From contig JADINF010000120.1 of NCBI GenBank assembly GCA_017694145.1, positions 1-23,614 of the forward strand: a DNA stretch of 23,614 bases. The letters are read 5' to 3'. Within the stretch, counting starts at the first letter, position 1; the number at the start of each line of letters is the position of its first letter. Made by a program: the position numbers and the translations under genes. Source of the stretch: Candidatus Stercoripulliclostridium pullicola (lineage in GTDB: Bacteria > Bacillota > Clostridia > Christensenellales > DTU072). The notes under the pieces were generated by a model that was not told the DNA's origin, ran no database searches, and worked only from the letters and a program-made list of their open reading frames with translations. Of this stretch, positions 7,837 to 14,542 are shown one piece after another.

Positions 7837-9075
7837 TCATTCCTGCGGGAGCCCTTTGATTTTACGGTAACTTTCTTCCACGAGAATGTTGATCTTTGCG
7901 GTATAGCGCACTTCGCGGAAATAAAATCTGTTGATCTTCGTGCCTACGGTAAGATCTATCGCCTCGTAGTTTTTGTGAACTATAGTGGGTTGCTTAGCGA
8001 GCGGTATCTCTATCGAAACCTCCTCGCCGCCGGCGTACCTCTTACCGACGAAGCCGAGTTTTTCCTTATCGATGAAAAATTCTCCTTCGCCCACGTCACG
8101 GTAGGTGTTGCTCTCGTCCTCTTCCGCCCAGGTGACGGAATAGCGAAGTCCGAAATCCTCCGCTTCGAGCTCCTTGCGGGCGCACTCGCGCTCGTACTCG
8201 TACCAGAGGTCTATGCGGTCGAACGCGACGGAACCCTCCGAAGGTATCATCTCGCCGTACTCGGTATATTCCACGGTATTACCGCACTTCTCGCAAACGA
8301 GATGGCGCGCAGTGGATATCATTTCGTATTCTGTTCCGCACTTCGGGCACTTGTAAAGTATGTAATGGAGCCCCAAAGCGGGATCTTTACATTTATAACG
8401 TAAATGGTTTTCACGTTGATAGACGTTGTCGTTGAAGGTGAATTTCTCTTTCAGTATGCGATAAACTTCCTCTTTGGGAAGCGCGCGCAATTCCTCTTTC
8501 GTAAACAAGAGTTCGCTCTTATTGGTCACGAGCCCCTTCTTGAAACCGGAGTACCACCTCGGACGGGAGCAATATCCGCCGTAGTTATGGCAGAACACGA
8601 TGTCGGCGTCAAGTAGCTTAAGAAGTTTGGCAAGGCTCTCCGGAAGGTAATAGAGGTTTTTGCCGTCGAGGGTGAATTTCCCCTCCGGGAAGAGCGCGAG
8701 CGAGCAACCCGCTTCGACAGCCCTTTTCATCGTGCGTATGGAGCCTAGATCTATCTCGAACTGATTGATAGGTATAAGTCCCGCCGCCTTTTTGATGGGC
8801 TTTATCTTCGACCAGGTGAACACGTCCCTGCCGCATACGATATTGAGCGGTAGCGGTTTCATCGCGAGCATCATCATCGCCACGTCCATAAGGCAGGTAT
8901 GCGTGCCTATCACGACGAAAGGACCCTTCCTCTCCCGGATACGCTCGTCGCGCACGAATTTTGCCTTGATGAGTATGTGCGAAAGGATCTGCACGAGCGG
9001 AACGAGCAGCCCGTAAAGAAATTTAGAGGGCTTACGCGGTACGAATTTGGTTTCTTGATTTTCCGTCTTATCCAT
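7837..9075 (-). CDS. PlsC-type 1-acyl-glycerol-3-phosphate acyltransferase-like protein with zinc ribbon
   Basis: This 412-residue protein has an N-terminal lysophospholipid acyltransferase domain (about 20-200). The catalytic HX4D box is H59-TCLM-D64, and the FPEG glycerol-phosphate motif is at 129-132. A hydrophobic helix (FLYGLLVPLVQILSHIL, 19-35) probably associates with the membrane. Residues 243-264 form a zinc ribbon, C243-PK-C246 then C261-EK-C264. The final ~100 residues are beta-rich (EGEFFIDKEKLGFVGKRY and onward), of unknown fold, perhaps PH/GRAM-like. Family members acylate lysophosphatidate in phospholipid synthesis. The zinc ribbon and C-terminal domain are not part of ordinary PlsC, which is usually about 200-250 residues, so this may be a different acyltransferase. 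The start follows the aminopeptidase stop by 3 nt with no Shine-Dalgarno, indicating translational coupling. Confidence 0.82.
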   Translation of the reverse strand: MDKTENQETKFVPRKPSKFLYGLLVPLVQILSHILIKAKFVRDERIRERKGPFVVIGTHTCLMDVAMMMLAMKPLPLNIVCGRDVFTWSKIKPIKKAAGLIPINQFEIDLGSIRTMKRAVEAGCSLALFPEGKFTLDGKNLYYLPESLAKLLKLLDADIVFCHNYGGYCSRPRWYSGFKKGLVTNKSELLFTKEELRALPKEEVYRILKEKFTFNDNVYQRENHLRYKCKDPALGLHYILYKCPKCGTEYEMISTARHLVCEKCGNTVEYTEYGEMIPSEGSVAFDRIDLWYEYERECARKELEAEDFGLRYSVTWAEEDESNTYRDVGEGEFFIDKEKLGFVGKRYAGGEEVSIEIPLAKQPTIVHKNYEAIDLTVGTKINRFYFREVRYTAKINILVEESYRKIKGLPQE

Positions 9076-9078
9076 AGT

Positions 9079-10194
9079 TTATTTAAGATTTTCGGGATTG
9101 AGGCACTCGAGCTCCTTGAGCACGAACCTGCCGTCCTTACGAACGAGTACGTCGTCGAAATATATTTCTCCGCCGCCGTATTCGGGAGTGTGTATCTGCA
9201 CGAGATCCCAGTGTACGGCGCTCTTGTTGCCGTTGTAGCAGTCGTCGTAGCATGCGCCGGGCGTGAAATGTATCGAACCGGAGATCTTCTCGTCGAAAAG
9301 TATGTCGCCCATGGGCTTGACGATGTAAGGATTTACGCCGAGCGCGAATTCGCCTACGTAGCGCGCGCCTTCGTCGGTGTCGAATATCTTTTCCGCAGCT
9401 TCGGTGTCGTTGGCGGAAACGCCCACTATCTTGCCGTTACGGAATTCGAGGCGAACGTCCTTGAATTCGATGCCGTTCTCAATACTGGGAGCGTTGTAAT
9501 GGATATAACCGTTGACGGAATCCCTCACGGGCGCCGAATAAATTTCGCCGTCGGGGATATTCCTCGCTCCCGCGCATTTCTCGGAGCCTATACCTTTTAT
9601 GCTGAACGTAAGGTCGGTATCGACGGCTTTTATACGCACTTTGTCCGTCCTGTTGAGAAGCGCCTGAAGAGAATCCATCGCCCTGTCCATCTTCGCGTAA
9701 TCGAGAGTGCACACGTCGAAATAGAAGTCCTCGAACGCCGCGGTACTCATTCTCGCCTGCTCCGCCATTCCCTCGGTGGGATAACGCAAAATTACCCATT
9801 TAGTTTTGGCTACGCGCAGATTGTGATGAACGGGGTGCGCGTAATCGCGGTCGTATATCTGCATTTTGTCGCCGGCGACGTCGGAAAGCTCGTAGCAGTT
9901 GTTCCCGCCGCGTATGCCTATATAAGCGTTCATTTCCGCCATACGGGCGGCATCGTATTTCGCCATGGCTTTGGCAAGCTCTTCCGTCATTCCCAGACGA
10001 ATGGCACGCGACACGCGCATGTCCTCCATGGACACGAACGGAAATCCGCCCGCTTTGTAGACCTCTTCCACTATGGCGGTCACAAGTTGATGATCTATAC
10101 CGCGCGCTTCGATAAGGATCTTTTCGCCCTTACGGAGATCGCAGGAATAGTTGACGAGTATGCTCGCAAGTTTTCTTATTCTCGGATCGGTCAT
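9079..10194 (-). CDS. M29-family (thermophilic-type) metallo-aminopeptidase
   Basis: This 371-residue protein matches the M29 aminopeptidases (AmpS/AmpT/PepS). The N-terminal domain has ILVNYSCDLRKGEKILIEA, typical of the family. The metal-binding core is visible as E217 (IPDGEIYSAP), E282 (GEFALGVNP), H309 (GSIHFTPG), H328 and D330 (SAVHWDLVQ). It would release N-terminal residues from short peptides in the cytoplasm using two divalent metals. Its length is slightly below the usual ~410. The start at 10194 lies 3 nt after the luxS stop and has no strong Shine-Dalgarno, so coupled translation in the luxS operon is likely. Nothing in the sequence indicates inactivation. Confidence 0.9.
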   Translation of the reverse strand: MTDPRIRKLASILVNYSCDLRKGEKILIEARGIDHQLVTAIVEEVYKAGGFPFVSMEDMRVSRAIRLGMTEELAKAMAKYDAARMAEMNAYIGIRGGNNCYELSDVAGDKMQIYDRDYAHPVHHNLRVAKTKWVILRYPTEGMAEQARMSTAAFEDFYFDVCTLDYAKMDRAMDSLQALLNRTDKVRIKAVDTDLTFSIKGIGSEKCAGARNIPDGEIYSAPVRDSVNGYIHYNAPSIENGIEFKDVRLEFRNGKIVGVSANDTEAAEKIFDTDEGARYVGEFALGVNPYIVKPMGDILFDEKISGSIHFTPGACYDDCYNGNKSAVHWDLVQIHTPEYGGGEIYFDDVLVRKDGRFVLKELECLNPENLK

Positions 10195-10197
10195 AAA

Positions 10198-10707
10198 TTA
10201 CGCCTTCTTCCTTTCCCTTTTCACGGGATAAACGAGATTTTCCTTCTTCGGATTTATTATCACGTTGTAATACATCGTAGCGTCGAGCTTCGCTTCGGCA
10301 AGATCCATATCCATGCAATAGCCGCATTCTTTGGGCGTTGCGCCGGGGATCTCGCCTTCGTAGTCGGATATATAGTCGAACGTACGCTCGATGAGCGGCA
10401 GTATATCCTGCGGGATAAGGTCGCCCGCGAGGATAAGATAGAAGCCCGTTCTGCAACCCATGGGTCCGATATATATCACTCTGTCGCCCCATAGAGGATC
10501 GGAACGCAGATACGCCGCGAGCAGATGTTCGAGCGCGTGCACGGAGCCCGTGGTCATCACTTCGTCGTGATAAGGTCTTTTCATTCTGATGTCGAAAGTG
10601 GTAAGCACTCCCGAACCCATTATATCCTTACGCGAAACAAATAAACCGCATTTAAGTTTGGTGTGGTCCAGTTTGAAACTCGGTACGTTATTCACGTCCA
10701 TTTCCAT
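10198..10707 (-). CDS. luxS: S-ribosylhomocysteine lyase, autoinducer-2 synthase
   Basis: This 169-residue enzyme cleaves S-ribosylhomocysteine to homocysteine and DPD, the precursor of AI-2, in the activated methyl cycle. The metal site is H57-xx-E60-H61 (SVHALEHLLA) with C128 (KECGYC). C85 in GPMGCRTGFYL corresponds to the catalytic cysteine. The N-terminus SFKLDHTKLKCGLFVSRKD is typical of the family. The start at 10707 has GGGAGA (10718-10723) about 10 nt upstream; the ATG two codons further in would be too far. The usual partner gene for S-adenosylhomocysteine nucleosidase is not in this window. The neighbours are a Na+/Pi symporter-like gene upstream (40-nt gap) and an aminopeptidase gene downstream (3-nt gap). 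Confidence 0.96.
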   Translation of the reverse strand: MEMDVNNVPSFKLDHTKLKCGLFVSRKDIMGSGVLTTFDIRMKRPYHDEVMTTGSVHALEHLLAAYLRSDPLWGDRVIYIGPMGCRTGFYLILAGDLIPQDILPLIERTFDYISDYEGEIPGATPKECGYCMDMDLAEAKLDATMYYNVIINPKKENLVYPVKRERKKA

Positions 10708-10747
10708 ATAAATAAAATCTCCCTGAAATTAAATTCGTTATACGGAA

Positions 10748-11728
10748 TTATTGTACAACATTTTCATCTTTATTACAAGCGTTTGTTTGCTTATCCCCCA
10801 CCATAAGGCAGGCGAGGTTGGCAAGCGCCTTCACGAAGGGCAGTAATACGAGCGTGGTGACGAGATTGAACGCTATATGGAAGTACGCAATGATGACCGA
10901 CGGGCTGAATACATTAAGCGCGTCCACCGTTTTTTCGCCGAAAATTATCACGAAAGGAAGGAAAAGTATCACGCCGATAGCGTTGAAAAGAAGATGTATC
11001 ATCGCCGTTCTTCTCGCGTTGAGCGAGCCCCCTATCGCGGCGAGCATCGCCGTGGCGCAGGAGCCCACGTTACTGCCCATAATGATATAGAAAGTGGCGG
11101 TCACGGGCATTATGCCGAGTTGCGCGAGCGTTATGACTATACCGGTCACGGCTGAGGAACTCTGAATGACTGCGGTGAACGCCACCCCAACCGTGAGCAG
11201 AAGGAGCGGCGAGGTCATGCCCGAAAACAAATTAAGGAATATTTCGTTGGATTTAAGATTGACTGCGCCCGCTTTGATTATCTCCAGTCCTATGAAAATG
11301 AGTCCTATGCTCGTAAGTATCCAACCCGCAGTGCGCACCCTGGAGCGTTTCGCCGCCATCACCGTCATCATGCCGATAAAAGTCATAAACGCGAAAAGCT
11401 CCGAAATAGGAAGATAATTGAGAGAAATGATGAGCGCTGTAAACGTAGTGCCTATATTCGCGCCCATAATTATGCAAGTCGCCTGAAAAAGGCTCACGAT
11501 ACCCGAATTGACGAGTCCGAGAAGAATAACGGTCGTTGCGGAAGAACTCTGGAGTACCGCGGCGGAGCCCACCCCTATCCCCACTCCCGCAAGCTTACGG
11601 TCGGATAATTTCGTAAAAAGCTTCTCTACCCTGCCGCCCGCGACCGCTTCGAGGTTGAGAGAGCAGAGTTTCATACCGGTGAGGAAGGCGCCGATACCCG
11701 CAAACATCATAAGGACGTCGGACAACAT
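10748..11728 (-). CDS. Na+/phosphate cotransporter-like membrane protein (NptA/PNaS family)
   Basis: This 326-residue integral membrane protein has the internal inverted duplication of the Na/Pi cotransporter family. The QSSSAT motif (60-65) is paired with GANIGTT (89-95), and QSSSAV (189-194) is paired with GSNVGSC (218-224). The two QSSS motifs line the substrate and sodium site in this family. The likely role is sodium-coupled phosphate uptake or transport of a related anion. Many Bacillota homologues carry a C-terminal PhoU-like domain of about 200 residues. Here the protein ends shortly after the last helix with a polar tail (MVGDKQTNACNKDENVVQ), so that domain is absent. No Shine-Dalgarno precedes the start. 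It is the first gene of the luxS operon, just after the terminator of the lipoprotein gene. Confidence 0.88.
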   Translation of the reverse strand: MLSDVLMMFAGIGAFLTGMKLCSLNLEAVAGGRVEKLFTKLSDRKLAGVGIGVGSAAVLQSSSATTVILLGLVNSGIVSLFQATCIIMGANIGTTFTALIISLNYLPISELFAFMTFIGMMTVMAAKRSRVRTAGWILTSIGLIFIGLEIIKAGAVNLKSNEIFLNLFSGMTSPLLLLTVGVAFTAVIQSSSAVTGIVITLAQLGIMPVTATFYIIMGSNVGSCATAMLAAIGGSLNARRTAMIHLLFNAIGVILFLPFVIIFGEKTVDALNVFSPSVIIAYFHIAFNLVTTLVLLPFVKALANLACLMVGDKQTNACNKDENVVQ

Positions 11729-11733
11729 ATCAA

Positions 11734-11739
11734 ATTATA
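11734..11739 (-). promoter_or_regulatory. Possible -10 element immediately upstream of the Na/Pi transporter gene
   Basis: On the minus strand TATAAT ends 5 nt before the start codon at 11728, and no ribosome binding site is visible. If used, the transcript would begin at or next to the ATG (leaderless). No convincing -35 hexamer lies 16-18 bp upstream. The match may be chance in this AT-rich patch. Confidence 0.3.
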
Positions 11740-11790
11740 TTAGCGTCACCGAGCGCGTATGCCCGTAAGCCGCGTTCACGTTCGTAACCG

Positions 11791-11822
11791 AAAAAAAATA
11801 CGCCCCGCGTTGCCGCGGGGCG
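11791..11822 (-). terminator. Strong intrinsic terminator downstream of the lipoprotein gene
   Basis: A GC-rich stem (arms 11801-11809 CGCCCCGCG and 11814-11822 CGCGGGGCG, 4-nt loop) is followed on the minus strand by TA and then eight T residues (11798-11791). It starts about 25 nt after the lipoprotein stop codon. It separates the surface-protein pair from the Na/Pi-luxS operon. Confidence 0.92.
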
Positions 11823-11846
11823 CGTTACGTTCGGGTTACCGTTACG

Positions 11847-14468
11847 TTACGAAACTATTTCCATTCTGTATCCGGGATACAGACGGATGTCGTAGTCGAT
11901 CTCTTCCTCGGCGTCTACGAGATATTGGAAGTTCTCGTCCACGTACCAACCGATGAAAGTATATCTGTACGTAGTCGAACCTTTCTTGATGGTAAGCGTG
12001 CTCGCGTTGCCCGCTTTGCTGTAAGTGATATCGCTGTCGCCGTCGTAATTAGGCATTTGCGCCCAGTTGTTCGAACCTTCCTTACATACGGTGCCTATCG
12101 CTTCGTCGCTCATCACGTTATCGGTAGCGAAGGTGGAATAGGACGATATCTTGTACCAGCCGTCGGCTTTGGCTTCGGCGCTCGTGCTTCCGGAAGGTCC
12201 GTCGGTGAACGTACCTACAGCTTTGATGTCGCTCGCGTTTATCATATAGAACGTGACCTCTATCTGACCGTACATATAGCGGAGCACAACCTCGTGAGCG
12301 TTGACCAGACGGGACAGCGACCAGTTGGTGTCGTACTCGGTGGTGCAATGAATGTGCGAATGGTCGTCGGCAAGACATTCTTCCAGAGTTCCGCCGCAGG
12401 AATAAGTCTTTTTGATAAGAGTATCCTCGAAGTACTGATCGACGTAGATCTGAGTCTGCGAACTTGCTTTAAGCGAATTTGTATGATATGTTTCGTAGTC
12501 TACGGAGAGCGTTTCTTTGATATTGCTCTTGACTCCGGGCCAGTCGGCGTTGTCCGCGGTCGATATCTGCTCCGTTACGTTGGAATAGCTGTAGTTGCTG
12601 TATAGGTTCTGATACTTGGCGTAGTTCCTGCCGAGATCCTCTTTGAGCGCCGCATAAGCGTCTTTCTGATATCCCGGCGTGCTCGTCGAGTCCTCGAATC
12701 TGTCCTCGTCCGTTTCGAGCACCGTGAAGAAGCGGTCGATATCTTTCTGATAGAGCACTTCGTCCTTCTTGTTAGCCTGAATTCCGCGAATGGAGTCCGC
12801 CGAATAGGACTTGATCTGATACTTGAGCGCCTGGGTGAGGTCGGCGTTGGTGATGGTAGCGTGGTTGATGCTGTAATCCTGGCTCTTGAGCTGCTCGAGC
12901 TCGAGGCGCACGTTCAATATCTTATTTGACGGAGCTTCCTGTTGCTCGTCGGTAAGCTTGTTCCAGTTGGTGTTCGCGGAGTTGTAGCGTAATACGTTAT
13001 TGTCCACTCCGGTGTACTCCCAGTTGACGTCGGAGAGCTTCAGAGTGGCTTCGAAACCTAACGAAAGCGCTTCCTGCATTTCCTTCGTATAGGTGGTGAC
13101 GCCGGATCCTGTCGCACTCGTAGAGCCGTTATAATAACCTATACCGTCGGGGAAACGACCGCCGTATCCGTTATAATAAAGGGTAATTTCGTTCTCCTCC
13201 TGGAGAGCCTGGAAATTGAGCTGCTTCTCGTAGTACTTCTTATAGCAAGCCGCCGAATAACGGTACGCCTGTTCGTACTGCCTTCTGTCATAATCGCGGT
13301 AATCGAGAGCCTCCTGCTCGGAAGTGAAATAGCTCTTGTGGCTCAGCTTGAGGAAATATTCGTATTCGGTGATCTCTTTGCCTTCGTAGGTCTTTTTCAC
13401 GCTGTCGTCGAATACGCCGTAATCCCTGTGTTTGTATTGATAATGATAACCGAACAAAGACATGGCGTCGGATTTTTTGCTCACCTTATACTCGGCGTCG
13501 AGTCCGGTGTATTCTCTGAAAGCGAGCATATAGCTCAAAGTATCGTAGTCGTAAATCTCGTTACGCATGTATTCGATGAAGTCGTTATCGCCCGTTATCT
13601 CACCGATCGCCTTCTCGTAGGCGGGAAGCATAACGCTCTCGACCACTTTGACGGCGTATGCGCTCATCGCGATAGCCGCGCGCGCAAACTGCGCCGCGTC
13701 GTCGCCGAAAATAGTGAATATCTCGCCGTAGACTTTGCGCTGTTTGAGGCTCAGCGCGTCGTAAGCGTCGTCCTCGGTTGCGAAAATATGCTCGGCATAG
13801 CTGTCGTCGTCGAGATAAGCTTCGAAATCCTCGTAAATTTCTTCAAGCTCCTCGAGCTGCGCGTAGTCCTCTATCGCGCTGTCTTTACCTATCGTATAGG
13901 TATATCCGGTACCCTTGGGTCTGTCCGCGTTTTCGTCTTCGCGCGCTATGTACTTGATGATACCGTCGGTCTTGACGGAATCGATAGCGGCGAGCGAGAA
14001 GCGGTTGATGATGTCCGCGGGCTCGGAATAACAGAAAATGCGCTCGACGGTATTAGCCGACTCGTCGGTCACCCAGTTGCCGCCGGCGTCGAAATATCCT
14101 ATATTGGACTGGCGTTTCTCTTCCGATTCGCCGTATGCAAGCGCCATCGGTCCGAAGGTGTAATACTCGGAGTTCTTCCACGACGAAACGTCGTCTATCC
14201 AGTACTCGCGTTCTTCGGAGCGCTTCTCCGTCAGTTCGTTTATCCATTCCGCTTCCAGCTCGTCGTCGTAACTCACGGCGTTCACTTCGTAATAGCTCGG
14301 AGTTCCGTAGTCTACCATATCGGGCAATACCGTGATATTCACTTTTGTGCCGCCGGTCGGATCTTTATCCGTATCATTGTCCTTGTCTTTCTTACAGCTT
14401 ATCAGCGCGAACGCCGACGAGCAAGCAAGAACAATGACGAGAAGGATTACGATTAGTTTCTTTTTCAT
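11847..14468 (-). CDS. Large lipoprotein of unknown function with C-terminal InlB-B/Flg_new-like repeat
   Basis: This 873-residue protein is exported as a lipoprotein: a KKK n-region, a hydrophobic core (LIVILLVIVLACSSAFALI) and a lipobox LISC with the lipidated Cys at residue 25. An acidic Asp/Lys linker (KKDKDNDTDKD) follows. The ATG at 14468 is chosen because AGGAGA (14476-14481) lies 7 nt upstream; the ATG two codons earlier is too close to that site. The body (about 60-690) is rich in Tyr, Glu and Asp, looks largely helical, and matches nothing I recognise. A Cys/His cluster occurs at 691-708 (C691, C698, H703, H705, H707, C708). The C-terminus (about 820-870) contains YRYTFIGWYVDENF, the core of an InlB-B/Flg_new repeat, as in the giant protein encoded just upstream. 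The gap to that gene is 74 nt, so co-transcription is likely. The protein acts outside the membrane; its function is unknown. Confidence 0.85.
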   Translation of the reverse strand: MKKKLIVILLVIVLACSSAFALISCKKDKDNDTDKDPTGGTKVNITVLPDMVDYGTPSYYEVNAVSYDDELEAEWINELTEKRSEEREYWIDDVSSWKNSEYYTFGPMALAYGESEEKRQSNIGYFDAGGNWVTDESANTVERIFCYSEPADIINRFSLAAIDSVKTDGIIKYIAREDENADRPKGTGYTYTIGKDSAIEDYAQLEELEEIYEDFEAYLDDDSYAEHIFATEDDAYDALSLKQRKVYGEIFTIFGDDAAQFARAAIAMSAYAVKVVESVMLPAYEKAIGEITGDNDFIEYMRNEIYDYDTLSYMLAFREYTGLDAEYKVSKKSDAMSLFGYHYQYKHRDYGVFDDSVKKTYEGKEITEYEYFLKLSHKSYFTSEQEALDYRDYDRRQYEQAYRYSAACYKKYYEKQLNFQALQEENEITLYYNGYGGRFPDGIGYYNGSTSATGSGVTTYTKEMQEALSLGFEATLKLSDVNWEYTGVDNNVLRYNSANTNWNKLTDEQQEAPSNKILNVRLELEQLKSQDYSINHATITNADLTQALKYQIKSYSADSIRGIQANKKDEVLYQKDIDRFFTVLETDEDRFEDSTSTPGYQKDAYAALKEDLGRNYAKYQNLYSNYSYSNVTEQISTADNADWPGVKSNIKETLSVDYETYHTNSLKASSQTQIYVDQYFEDTLIKKTYSCGGTLEECLADDHSHIHCTTEYDTNWSLSRLVNAHEVVLRYMYGQIEVTFYMINASDIKAVGTFTDGPSGSTSAEAKADGWYKISSYSTFATDNVMSDEAIGTVCKEGSNNWAQMPNYDGDSDITYSKAGNASTLTIKKGSTTYRYTFIGWYVDENFQYLVDAEEEIDYDIRLYPGYRMEIVS

Positions 14469-14510
14469 AGCCATGTCTCCTGTTGTGTATTTGTTGTTTC
14501 TTTATCGTAT

Positions 14511-14525
14511 GCGGCTTTTAGCCGC
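14511..14525 (-). promoter_or_regulatory. Small intercistronic hairpin between giant protein and lipoprotein genes
   Basis: A perfect 6-bp stem with a 3-nt loop (GCGGCT-AAA-AGCCGC on the minus strand) lies in the 74-nt gap between the two genes. No U-run follows on either strand, so it is not a standard terminator. It could be an mRNA-processing or stabilising element, or it could be chance. Confidence 0.35.
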
Positions 14526-14542
14526 GTCGATCGCTTTTGAGG

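Noticed and set aside
8899..10494. Plus-strand open frame of about 530 codons opposite the acyltransferase, aminopeptidase and luxS genes
   Set aside because: It spans three well-supported minus-strand genes, has no recognisable motif, and shows His/Arg/Val-rich antisense composition.
13338..14456. Plus-strand open frame opposite the lipoprotein gene
   Set aside because: No start signal or domain is visible, and the opposite strand has a lipobox, a good Shine-Dalgarno and a terminator.
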